DNA of 64,000 bases, taken from Tumebacillus_A lipolyticus (GTDB lineage: Bacteria; Bacillota; Bacilli; Tumebacillales; Tumebacillaceae). The stretch's first letter is position 1, and each line of letters begins with the position of its first letter. Position numbers and translations under genes: made by a program. The stretch lies in assembly GCF_042682745.1 (NCBI RefSeq), contig NZ_JBHUIO010000011.1:248001-312000 (forward strand). Direction: 5' to 3'. Positions 25,633-33,990 of this stretch are shown piece after piece. The notes under the pieces are model-generated. The model was given only the letters and a program-made list of their open reading frames with translations. It was not told the origin of the DNA and did no database searches.

Positions 25633-26592
25633 CTACAGTTTAAACTTGCCGATCAGCTCGCGCAGCTCCTGCGCGAGTTTGGTCAAGGACTCGGCAGACA
25701 TCGAGATCTCTTCGACAGATGCCAACTGCTCCTCCGACGCGGCCGCGACGTTCTGCGCGTTGCCCGACGACGATTGGGCGATTCGGCTCATATCATCAAC
25801 CGTATGCGACACCTGCTCGGTGCTCGCCGACATCTCCTCCGATGCGGCGGTGACCTCCTGAATCTGGTCGGCCACCTGCTTCGCGCTGAGCAGGATGCGC
25901 TCGAACGCCTCGCCCGCCACGTTGACCACCTCGGTGCCCACCTGCACCTCGCGGGTCACCTCGTTCATCGATCCGGCCGCTTTGGCCGTCTCCGTTTGAA
26001 TCGTCTGGATCAGGTCGGAGATCCTCCCAGCCGAAACGCCCGACTGCTCGGCCAGCTTGCGCACCTCATCGGCGACCACCGCAAACCCTTTGCCCTGTTC
26101 ACCTGCGCGCGCCGCCTCGATCGCCGCGTTCAGCGCCAGCAGGTTGGTCTGCTGAGCGATCCCGGTGATCACCTCAACGATCTCCCCGATCTCCTGAGAG
26201 CGCTTTTCCAACAGCTGAATGCCGCTCGCCGTCTCGTGGACAGACGTGTGGATCATCCCCATCTGACGCTTCGCCGTCAGGATCGATTCGTTGCCTTGCT
26301 CCGCCTCTTTGGCAGACTGCCAGGACGCCTCGCTGACCACCGTCGAAGTCTCGGCGATGCGCATGATGCCTTCCGACAGCGCTTCCATCGCGTCGGCGCT
26401 GTCCACCGCGCTCTGCAGCTGCTGCTCCGCTCCGATCGAAACATCTTGGATCGTCTTGGTGATCTGCTCCGTCGCGACAGCCGCTTGGTCGGTGCTGGCA
26501 GCCAACTGCTCCGAGGCGGCCGCCACATGCTCAGCCGTCACGTTCACCTGATTGATCAGCTCATGCAGGTTGTCGACCATCTTGTTGACCGA
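25633..26592 (-). repeat. 960-bp paralogous repeat, copy 1 (MCP signalling half)
   Basis: It aligns without gaps to 27503-28462 at a constant offset of 1870 bp and differs at only scattered positions. It covers the C-terminal 320 codons of the MCP gene. Confidence 0.93.
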
Positions 26593-27321
26593 GCGGTTCA
26601 ACTGTCCGATCTCATCGGCGCGGGTCAGCTCGATCTTCTCGACGCGCAGATCGCCTGACGCCACCTTGTTCGCCGTCTGCGTCAAGCGAACGAGCGGCCT
26701 TGCGTTCGCTTCGGCCACCAGCCAGGAGGCGATGATCGCGACGAGCAGTCCCACCACGCCAAAGATCGCCACCTCGAAGCGGAAGTCGTTCACGATCTGC
26801 TCAAACATCGAATCGGGCACCCCGACATACCAGATGCCGATCACTTTGCCATCTGCGCTCTTGATCGGCTGATAGGCGGTCTGGTTTCTCACACCGACCA
26901 CTTCCGCCTCCCCGATGTACATCGTCCCCTGCTTCAACACAGCATCCGCAACGACATCCGATACTTTTGTGCCGATCGCGCGCGTTCCGTCCTCTTTCAG
27001 CACGTTGGTGGTCACCCGAGTATCGCCGAGGAACAGGGTGACCGTATCACCGCCGGTCAGCTTGCCGATCTCGTCGACGATCTGTTCATTCCCATTGATC
27101 AGCTGTTCGCCTTTGTACAGCTGATCTCCGCGCACCGACCAATCGCCCGGATATTTGTGTTCGATGATCTGCTGTCCGAGCAGCAGATCAGACTTCAGCT
27201 TGCCCTGTGCCGACTCGCGGATTTTGCCCTCCATCGTCTGAGCAGAAAAAATCCCCATCGCCGCAGTTCCTACCACAATAACCAGAGAAAATAGCAAGAC
27301 GACCTTCGTTTTAATTTTCAT
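25633..27321 (-). CDS. Methyl-accepting chemotaxis protein with extracellular Cache domain
   Basis: The 562-residue receptor has TM1 (about 8-28), an extracellular Cache-like sensor (about 30-190; VGVRNQTAYQPIKSADGKVIGIWYVGVPDSMFE is the typical single-Cache end) and TM2 (about 195-215). A HAMP segment (215-270) leads to the methyl-accepting coil, with the invariant hairpin tip GIAQQTNLLALNAAIEAARAGEQGKGFAVVADEVRKLAEQS. It signals to CheA/CheW. ATG 27321 follows GAGGTAATTGG. Its ligand is unknown. The signalling half is nearly identical to the next MCP; the sensor is not. Confidence 0.93.
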   Translation of the reverse strand: MKIKTKVVLLFSLVIVVGTAAMGIFSAQTMEGKIRESAQGKLKSDLLLGQQIIEHKYPGDWSVRGDQLYKGEQLINGNEQIVDEIGKLTGGDTVTLFLGDTRVTTNVLKEDGTRAIGTKVSDVVADAVLKQGTMYIGEAEVVGVRNQTAYQPIKSADGKVIGIWYVGVPDSMFEQIVNDFRFEVAIFGVVGLLVAIIASWLVAEANARPLVRLTQTANKVASGDLRVEKIELTRADEIGQLNRSVNKMVDNLHELINQVNVTAEHVAAASEQLAASTDQAAVATEQITKTIQDVSIGAEQQLQSAVDSADAMEALSEGIMRIAETSTVVSEASWQSAKEAEQGNESILTAKRQMGMIHTSVHETASGIQLLEKRSQEIGEIVEVITGIAQQTNLLALNAAIEAARAGEQGKGFAVVADEVRKLAEQSGVSAGRISDLIQTIQTETAKAAGSMNEVTREVQVGTEVVNVAGEAFERILLSAKQVADQIQEVTAASEEMSASTEQVSHTVDDMSRIAQSSSGNAQNVAAASEEQLASVEEISMSAESLTKLAQELRELIGKFKL

Positions 27322-27453
27322 CCAATTACCTCTTTTATGGAAAATATCATATCTCTAGTATCGCACGATCTGAAGTTTCTGTCACCGTTACCAGAAAAGT
27401 GTTAAAAAACTTTCGCAATCTGTGAAATTGACTTACAGATCAGTATTTTATGC

Positions 27454-27486
27454 GAAAAAGGCCGCATTCCCGGAGGAATGCGACCC
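27454..27486 (-). terminator. Terminator of second MCP gene
   Basis: CGCATTCC/GGGAATGCG hairpin with TTTTTC on the minus strand. Confidence 0.85.
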
Positions 27487-27502
27487 TTCTGTTCCGTACC
27501 GC

Positions 27503-28462
27503 CTACAGCTTAAACTTGCCGACCAGCTCGCGCAGCTCCTGCGCGAGTTTGGTCAAGGACTCAGCAGACATCGAGATCTCTTCGACAGATGCCAACTGCT
27601 CCTCCGACGCGGCCGCGACGTTCTGCGCGTTGCCCGACGACGATTGGGCGATTCGGCTCATATCCTCGACCGAGTGCGATACCTGTTCGGTGCTCGCCGA
27701 CATCTCCTCCGACGCGGCGGTGACCTCCTGAATCTGGTCGGCCACCTGCTTCGCGCTGAGCAGGATGCGCTCGAACGCCTCGCCCGCCACGTTGACCACC
27801 TCGGTGCCCACCTGCACCTCGCGGGTCACCTCGTTCATCGATCCGGCCGCTTTCGTCGTCTCCTTTTGAATCGTCTGGATCAGGTCGGAGATCCGCCCTG
27901 CCGAAACGCCCGACTGCTCGGCCAGCTTGCGCACCTCATCGGCTACCACCGCAAACCCTTTGCCCTGTTCACCTGCGCGCGCCGCCTCGATCGCCGCGTT
28001 CAGCGCCAGCAGGTTGGTCTGCTGGGCGATCCCGGTGATCACCTCGACAATCTCCCCGATCTCCTGGGAGCGCTTTTCCAACAGCTGAATGCCGCTCGCC
28101 GTCTCGTGGACAGACGTGTGGATCATCCCCATCTGACGCTTCGCCGTCAGGATCGATTCGTTGCCCTGCTCCGCCTCTTTGGCAGACTGCCAGGACGCCT
28201 CGCTGACCACCGTCGAAGTCTCGGCGATGCGCATGATGCCGACCGACAGCGCTTCCATCGCGTCGGCGCTGTCCACCGCGCTCTGCACTTGGCGCTCCGC
28301 TCCGATCGCCACATCTTGGATCGTCTTGGTGATCTGCTCTGTCGCGACAGCCGCTTGGTCGGTGCTGGCAGCCAGCTGCTCCGAGGTGGCCGCCACATGC
28401 TCAGCCGTCACGTTCACCTGATTGATCAGCTCATGCAGGTTGTCGACCATCTTGTTGACCGA
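27503..28462 (-). repeat. 960-bp paralogous repeat, copy 2 (MCP signalling half)
   Basis: Partner of 25633-26592. The high identity ends at the HAMP/signalling junction; upstream the two genes diverge clearly. Confidence 0.93.
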
Positions 28463-29191
28463 ACCGATCAGCTGTCCGATCTCATCCTCGCGCGCAACCG
28501 CAAACTTCTCGATGCGCAAGTCGCCGGCCGCCACCTTGTTGGCCACCTTGTTCAGCTTGACCAGCGGACGCGAGAACCTTTCTGCCATAAACCAGGCGGC
28601 GATGATCCCGACCAGCAGTCCGATCGCCCCGAAGACGATCAAACCGAAGCGGAAATCGTTCACCAGCTGTGCAAACATCGACTCGGGAACCCCGACCGAC
28701 CAGATGCCGACCACCTTGCCCGAAGCATCGCGGATCGGCTCATAGGCGGTCCGATTGACAATGCCGATCACTTCTGCCTCTCCGTAATAGACTTCGCCGC
28801 GCTTCAACACCGACTCGGCGACAACGTCAGCAACTTTTGTGCCGGTCGCGCGCGAGCCATCCTCATTTTTGATCGTCGTCGCCGTGCGCGCATCTCCGAG
28901 GAACATCGTGACCGTATCGCCGCCCATCAACTTCTGAAACTCGTCGACCAGTCGATCGTTCCCACTCATCAACTGCTCGCCCTTGTACAGCTTATCCCCG
29001 CGCACATTCCATGCCCCTGGGTATTTGTTCTCAATAATCTGATAAGAGAGCTTGACATCAGACTGCAACTTTTCCTGGGAAGAGTCCAAGATGCTCGTCT
29101 TCATCGTCTGGGCGGAGAAGATCCCCATCGCCGACGTTCCAACCAAGATAACAAGAGTAATCATCAACAATAGCTTCGTTTTAAGTTTCAT
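27503..29191 (-). CDS. Methyl-accepting chemotaxis protein, paralogue with diverged sensor
   Basis: The 562-residue receptor has the same layout as its neighbour: TM1 (about 8-28), Cache-like sensor (VIGIVNRTAYEPIRDASGKVVGIWSVGVPESMFA near the end), TM2, HAMP, and the conserved tip. The sensor differs at many positions, so the two receptors probably sense different or graded ligands through the same signalling domain. ATG 29191 follows GAGGTAATCAA; the upstream GTG adds 11 unsupported residues. It has its own terminator. Confidence 0.92.
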   Translation of the reverse strand: MKLKTKLLLMITLVILVGTSAMGIFSAQTMKTSILDSSQEKLQSDVKLSYQIIENKYPGAWNVRGDKLYKGEQLMSGNDRLVDEFQKLMGGDTVTMFLGDARTATTIKNEDGSRATGTKVADVVAESVLKRGEVYYGEAEVIGIVNRTAYEPIRDASGKVVGIWSVGVPESMFAQLVNDFRFGLIVFGAIGLLVGIIAAWFMAERFSRPLVKLNKVANKVAAGDLRIEKFAVAREDEIGQLIGSVNKMVDNLHELINQVNVTAEHVAATSEQLAASTDQAAVATEQITKTIQDVAIGAERQVQSAVDSADAMEALSVGIMRIAETSTVVSEASWQSAKEAEQGNESILTAKRQMGMIHTSVHETASGIQLLEKRSQEIGEIVEVITGIAQQTNLLALNAAIEAARAGEQGKGFAVVADEVRKLAEQSGVSAGRISDLIQTIQKETTKAAGSMNEVTREVQVGTEVVNVAGEAFERILLSAKQVADQIQEVTAASEEMSASTEQVSHSVEDMSRIAQSSSGNAQNVAAASEEQLASVEEISMSAESLTKLAQELRELVGKFKL

Positions 29192-29316
29192 TTGATTACC
29201 TCTCACTTTGAAAATATTTAGCACTTAATTTTGGAGAATGTTTCCTTCCAGTATGCCACTCCCGACAGTTTCTGTCATCCATTCCTGATAAATGTTACTA
29301 ATTCTGTCGCAAACTA

Positions 29317-29349
29317 TAAAAAATGACCCCCAAAAAAGTTTTGGAGGTC
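29317..29349 (-). terminator. Terminator after ispH
   Basis: GACCTCCAAAA/TTTTGGGGGTC followed by ATTTTTT on the minus strand. Confidence 0.85.
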
Positions 29350-29364
29350 TCGTAACTTAGATAA

Positions 29365-30315
29365 CTATGATTTTGACTTTTCCTTAAATCGAGGCAAAAT
29401 TCGGTTGATCGACACTTTGCGGATGCGCTCCCACGTCGCCTCATCCTCCGCATCGAACTGTTCAAGAAAATCGATCACCTCTTTGGTGATCTGCGTGGGC
29501 GTCGAAGCGCCTGAGGTGACAGCAACCTTGTTCACGCCCTGCAACCACTCCAGCCGAATCTCGGAGACGTCAGCCACGCGATACGCTTTGGTCCCAGCGA
29601 TCTCCACCGACACTTGAGCGAGGCGGTTGGAGTTGTTCGACGCCGGATCGCCGACGACGATCGTCAAGTCTGCCGCTCCCGCCTGCTCTGCGACCGCCTC
29701 TTGGCGGATCTGTGTGGCGAGGCAGATCTCGTTGTGGATCTCAACATGCGGAAACTTGCGCAGCACGACGTTCATCAGGTGCTTCGTGTCCCACTGGCTC
29801 ATCGTCGTCTGGTTGGTCACGAGCACCTTGTTCGTCTTGAACGCCAAACTTTCGACATCCGCCTCTTTTTCGACGAGGTGCACCGCATCGGGCGCCACGC
29901 CGAGCGCGCCTTCCGGTTCGGGATGCCCCTTCTTGCCGATGTAGATCACCTCATAGCCTTCGCGCGTCTTCTCGCGGATCAGGTCGTGCGTTTTCGTCAC
30001 ATCAGGACAGGTCGCATCGACGGTGGTCAGCCCCTTTTCCTGTGCGCGCTTGCGCACCTCTGGGGAGACGCCATGAGCGGTGAAGATGACGGTGCCGCTG
30101 TCGATCTTCTCCAGCTGATCCAAGCGGTTGTCACCGTCGATCGTGATGATGCCCTGCTCGGTAAACGCATCGACCACATGCTGGTTGTGAACGATCTTGC
30201 CGAGTATATAGATCGGACGTGGCAGATCGAGGTCTTTGGCCGCCTGCTGTGCCAACACCATCGCATCGACCACTCCATAACAATAGCCGCGGGGCGAAAT
30301 TTTCATAACTTCCAT
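29365..30315 (-). CDS. ispH: 4-hydroxy-3-methylbut-2-enyl diphosphate reductase
   Basis: The 316-residue enzyme performs the last step of the MEP pathway, reducing HMBPP to IPP and DMAPP with a 4Fe-4S cluster. The three cluster Cys are seen: PRGYCYGVVDA near the start, VDATCPDVTKTH at about residue 100 and HNEICLATQIRQ at about 197. So are IVHNQHVV, FTAHGVSPEVR and the VVGDPASNNSNRLAQV substrate loop. ATG 30315 follows GGAGGAATCGCAG. Sequence is full length and intact. Confidence 0.96.
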   Translation of the reverse strand: MEVMKISPRGYCYGVVDAMVLAQQAAKDLDLPRPIYILGKIVHNQHVVDAFTEQGIITIDGDNRLDQLEKIDSGTVIFTAHGVSPEVRKRAQEKGLTTVDATCPDVTKTHDLIREKTREGYEVIYIGKKGHPEPEGALGVAPDAVHLVEKEADVESLAFKTNKVLVTNQTTMSQWDTKHLMNVVLRKFPHVEIHNEICLATQIRQEAVAEQAGAADLTIVVGDPASNNSNRLAQVSVEIAGTKAYRVADVSEIRLEWLQGVNKVAVTSGASTPTQITKEVIDFLEQFDAEDEATWERIRKVSINRILPRFKEKSKS

Positions 30316-30367
30316 CTGCGATTCCTCCTAAGCTTGCGAGGTTGTAAAGCAATCTCAGTATAGCATA

Positions 30368-30396
30368 TTGACAAGGGAGCGTCGTGGCAGGATAAT
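30368..30396 (+). promoter_or_regulatory. Sigma-A promoter of MFS gene
   Basis: TTGACA (30368-30373) and GATAAT (30391-30396), 17-nt spacer. It lies 111 nt before the MFS start, leaving a long leader. Confidence 0.8.
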
Positions 30397-30423
30397 GAAA
30401 AAATTAGTAACTTGGTGAATAGT

Positions 30424-30455
30424 GACCGCGGGCGTCTTGTCGCTCGCGGTCTTTT
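30424..30455 (+). terminator. Leader hairpin (possible attenuator) of MFS gene
   Basis: GACCGCG/CGCGGTC stem followed by CTTTTC, between the promoter and the ribosome binding site. It could terminate early. Confidence 0.5.
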
Positions 30456-30506
30456 CGATCTTAGAACTGCTGCAAACCGTTCGGTTTCGAGGAGAGGAGG
30501 AAGTCG

Positions 30507-31778
30507 ATGTCACGAGATCTCAAGCGGTTTCGGGAGCTGCTCACCAACCGCAATTTTACGATCTATCTCTCAAGCTTCTACACGAGCTCGTTTGCCAATT
30601 TTGTGCAGATGTTTGCCATCTGGTCGCAAGTGCTGGTGCTGTCCGATCACGACCCGGTCGCGCTGGGCATCTCGACGATGCTTGAGATCTTGCCCGGCAT
30701 CCTGATCTCACCTTGGGCAGGGCTTTTGGCAGACCGCATCTCGAAAAAGACGCTGCTGGTGCTCAGCAACCTGTTTCGCGCCGTCACGCTGCTGCTGATG
30801 TTTTTCTCCACCGAGCTGTGGCAGCTCTATCTGCTCGCCGCGCTGCACTCCACGTTTGTCGCCTTTGGCGAACCGCCACACCGCGCGCTCCTTCCGCTGT
30901 TGGTACAGCCGGGACAGTATGTGTCGATGAACTCGCTGCTTGCGACGCTGAACAACTTTTGGCAGATCTTCCGCCCGGCGCTCGGCGGTTACGTGGTGTT
31001 CTCCTTCGGCCATCAGGTCGCGTTCCTGATCGGCACCGCGCTCTACATGCTCACCCCGCTGTTGCTCCTGCTGGTGAAGGTGGTCGATCAAGCGGCCCTG
31101 CGCACCAAAGAGGAGCGCGAGCGATCGTCGATCTGGCAGGAGGTGCGCGAAGGGTTCGCCTACATCCGCACCGAGCCGATCCTGATCTACCTGTTCGCGT
31201 TCATGATGCTCTTCACGCTGTGCATGGGCACGCAGGGAACGCTGACGATCCTCTTTGTCGGCGAGCACCTCGTGCCGCAGGACCAAGCGAGCGGCGCGGT
31301 CGGGCTCCTCTTCTCGGCGCTTGGGATCGGCGGCTTGGTCGGAGCGTTTCTCACCACGCTGCTGGTCAAGCGCATCCCGATGCTCTGGCTGCTGTTCGCT
31401 TCTCTCGCCTTCGACGGCGGTGTCGTGGTCATCTTCGCCCTCTGTGATACGATGACGGTGGCGATCACCTGTTTCGCCTTCTTCGGCATCATCGGTTCGG
31501 TCAATCAGATCGTGCAGGACACGATCATTCAGACGATCGTGCCCGACCATCTGCGCGGCCGAGTCTATGGCGCATTCGGCCCGATCACCGGACCGCTTTC
31601 GCTCCTGTCGGTCGGTGCCGGAACATCGCTTGCCGCCGCGATCGGCACCCGCGCCGTCTTTTTGATCTGCGGCGTGATGGAGATCGGTGCGGTCGGCATC
31701 TGCCGCTTGCTCCCCTCCTACCGATCGGTCAGCCGCTCGATGGCGGAGAAGATCCCTCGTTCCACCTTTCAAAGCTAA
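30507..31778 (+). CDS. Major facilitator superfamily transporter
   Basis: The 423-residue protein has 12 predicted TM helices in two six-helix halves. Features are FRELLTNRNFTIYLSSFYTSSFANFVQMFAIW (TM1), the MFS loop GLLADRISKKTLLVLSNLFRAVTLLL between TM2 and TM3, and VPDHLRGRVYGAFGPI in the C half. The overall pattern is the MFS_3/enterobactin exporter-like group found in drug efflux. The substrate is not readable. The long leader with a hairpin suggests induction by attenuation, as in some resistance exporters. Start ATG 30507 follows GGAGAGG. Confidence 0.88.
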   Translation: MSRDLKRFRELLTNRNFTIYLSSFYTSSFANFVQMFAIWSQVLVLSDHDPVALGISTMLEILPGILISPWAGLLADRISKKTLLVLSNLFRAVTLLLMFFSTELWQLYLLAALHSTFVAFGEPPHRALLPLLVQPGQYVSMNSLLATLNNFWQIFRPALGGYVVFSFGHQVAFLIGTALYMLTPLLLLLVKVVDQAALRTKEERERSSIWQEVREGFAYIRTEPILIYLFAFMMLFTLCMGTQGTLTILFVGEHLVPQDQASGAVGLLFSALGIGGLVGAFLTTLLVKRIPMLWLLFASLAFDGGVVVIFALCDTMTVAITCFAFFGIIGSVNQIVQDTIIQTIVPDHLRGRVYGAFGPITGPLSLLSVGAGTSLAAAIGTRAVFLICGVMEIGAVGICRLLPSYRSVSRSMAEKIPRSTFQS

Positions 31779-31806
31779 CAGCCGGGAGCGCACTCCCGGC
31801 TGTTCT
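31778..31806. terminator. Terminator between MFS gene and 3-gene operon
   Basis: ACAGCCGGGAG-CGCA-CTCCCGGCTGT with a TTCTC tail. It separates convergent genes. Confidence 0.75.
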
Positions 31807-31863
31807 CATGATCGCTCCTCGAATGCTCGCCGACCGTTTGCTGGCGATGCGCCGCGCCTTCGA

Positions 31864-33969
31864 TCAGCGCGGCCTCCCATCTCCGTGGAAAACGCCGCCC
31901 GCCCGCTCAGCAGCCTCGCGCTCTCTTCGCTTTCTCCGCTCGGCAAGCTCTTCCGTCGCTCGCTTGCGCTCCTCGATCTCTCGCTGTCCGCGCTCATGTT
32001 CGCGCTGAAGTCGGTCGAGCTCCGCCCGATCTCGTTCCACCTGCCGCTCCACTTCATCCAACAGGCGCTTAAGCCGCTCTCTTTCCTCGCTCGTCTCCGG
32101 CTCTCGCTCCAACTGCTTGGCCAACTTCTCTCTCGTCCGCTTCGCCTCTTCGATCTCCCTCGAAGTGGTCTGCAGGCGATCGGCGCTGGCGATCTGCTCT
32201 TGTTGAATCTCCTGCACGCGCTGTTCGAGCTGGTGCTCCCTGTTTTGATAGAGGAAGCGCTCAACATCTGTTCGCAACAGGCTCTCCCCCGCCTTCAGAT
32301 CGGCATAGCGCGCATAGACGCCGTCGCTCACCGCGATCGCCACCGTATCCTGCAGGCCGCGCTCGGTCAGGTCGCCGGCGATCTCCTCCAGCTTCGGGTT
32401 GGCGCTCAGCAGATCGGTCACCTGCTCGGCCAGATGATCGGCCACTCCCGTCCGATACTCGGGCGTATCCACCGCCTCCAGCAGTTCCTCAATGCTCTTG
32501 GAGAGCGAATCGGGCAGTTCCCGCGCCTCCTTGTTGACCGCATCGCGCACATAGCGCTCGGTGCGCTCGCGCAGATAGTCCCACGGAATGCGGTCGGCGA
32601 TCTGCCCGATCTGCTCGACCTGCGTGCGCAGCGGCTCCAACAGCGGCGCCTCCTTGCTGAGCAGATCGACCGCGCCGCTCGTCGTCGAGCCGTACAGGCT
32701 GGGCACCCGCGCGTTCGGATCGGCCACCTCCAGCCCGCCAGCTCCCGTATAGTTTTCCGCGCGGCTGCGCTCGATGCCATCGCGAATCGCTTTTTCCGCC
32801 GCTTCTAGCGAGTCGATGCTCGCCAGCTCGTACGCATCGAGCGTCACCGCCGTGTTGTTCTTGAACAGGCGCACCGTGCGCATCGCTTCGCCAAAATAGT
32901 CGAGCGCCGACATGACCACCGTGTCCAGATGGAGCTTCCAATCGAGCTTCCTGACCGACTCGTAGAACGTCTCGCGGAAATTTTCGTCGAGCAGCAGCGC
33001 CTCTTCTGGGCGCAGTCGATCAAAGCCAGCCTGATCAAAATGATCGACCAACAGCGCGCCGACGCGCCACATCGGGTTGAACAGGTTGGGAGCAAACTTC
33101 ATGTTCAGCCGCTCGACGATGCCCAAAACGTTCTCCCCCATGTGGATCGAGATCCCAAACACCGCATGCGGCAGCTCTTTAAAGGAGGAGATGGTCCAAT
33201 CGACCAGCCCGTCAAACGGATGGACGGGCGTGGTCTGCATCGTCACCTTTTGCGTGCGGAATCCCGGCCGATCGATGACGAGATGAAAGTCTGCCGCCAC
33301 CAGCGATGCGCCGAGCGTCTGATAGCCTGCCATCCGGCCCTTCTGCCGATACCGCTCGACCGCATGCTCGACGATCTCCGGAAACAGCTCGCGAAACACA
33401 TCTTTCGCCGTGCCATCAAAATTGCGGGTGATGCGATAGGCGGACGGGTAGTGGCTGTTTTTGAGCGGGAAGGTGCGCAAGGGAAACGGAGAGGTCATCA
33501 CATGCATCAGCCGATGGTCGGACAGCTTATCGTATGCGTTCTTCATCGAGTGTGCGTTGATGATGATGCCAAGATGTCCACCATCCTCGGGGAAGATCGA
33601 GTCGGTCAACGCGATCTGCGCCAGCTCGTTGGGCAGCGCCCGATGCTCTTTCCCAAAGTCTTTCGGAAACTCTCCGCCCACACCCTCTTGCAAAAGTTGC
33701 ACCGCCGACTGTGCGGTCGTGCGCAAATATTCGCCCAACCGTTCCCCATACTGGGCGGGCTGTTCTCTGGCCAGCGTGCGCAGCGCGGTCGGCAGATCGC
33801 GCGGATGCACATCCCGCCCGAACAGCGTCTTCGAAAAACCATCCCAGAGCGGTCTGGGGAACGCGATGTGGCGCACGCCGCGCGTGGGAATCGAAACGAT
33901 CCCATCTTGAACGAGCGGGTTGCGAATCCTCAGCAGCGGCAAACTGTTCAATCGTGGAAACAATCCCAT
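31864..33969 (-). CDS. Unknown 701-residue protein with charged coiled-coil tail (third gene of P47-like operon)
   Basis: I recognise no family. Residues 1-560 look globular and soluble (PLWDGFSKTLFGRDVHPRDL, LGIIINAHSMKNAYDKL, HAVFGISIHMGENVLGI). Residues about 575-690 are a long coiled coil very rich in Arg, Glu and Gln (EIEEAKRTREKLAKQLE, RERERLKRLLDEVERQVERD), ending GGVFHGDGRPR. No signal peptide, TM helix or Cys-rich site. Start ATG 33969 follows GAGGAGG. It is 21 nt behind the 958-residue gene and is the last of the operon, ending near the terminator at 31778. The role is likely structural or shared with its two partners. Confidence 0.8.
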   Translation of the reverse strand: MGLFPRLNSLPLLRIRNPLVQDGIVSIPTRGVRHIAFPRPLWDGFSKTLFGRDVHPRDLPTALRTLAREQPAQYGERLGEYLRTTAQSAVQLLQEGVGGEFPKDFGKEHRALPNELAQIALTDSIFPEDGGHLGIIINAHSMKNAYDKLSDHRLMHVMTSPFPLRTFPLKNSHYPSAYRITRNFDGTAKDVFRELFPEIVEHAVERYRQKGRMAGYQTLGASLVAADFHLVIDRPGFRTQKVTMQTTPVHPFDGLVDWTISSFKELPHAVFGISIHMGENVLGIVERLNMKFAPNLFNPMWRVGALLVDHFDQAGFDRLRPEEALLLDENFRETFYESVRKLDWKLHLDTVVMSALDYFGEAMRTVRLFKNNTAVTLDAYELASIDSLEAAEKAIRDGIERSRAENYTGAGGLEVADPNARVPSLYGSTTSGAVDLLSKEAPLLEPLRTQVEQIGQIADRIPWDYLRERTERYVRDAVNKEARELPDSLSKSIEELLEAVDTPEYRTGVADHLAEQVTDLLSANPKLEEIAGDLTERGLQDTVAIAVSDGVYARYADLKAGESLLRTDVERFLYQNREHQLEQRVQEIQQEQIASADRLQTTSREIEEAKRTREKLAKQLEREPETSEERERLKRLLDEVERQVERDRAELDRLQREHERGQREIEERKRATEELAERRKRREREAAERAGGVFHGDGRPR

Positions 33970-33990
33970 CCGAGTAGCCTCCTCATTCGA

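Noticed and set aside
27422..29173. 583-codon plus-strand open frame
   Set aside because: Antisense of the second MCP gene. Its Arg/Leu/Asp-rich low-complexity translation is typical of high-GC mirror frames.
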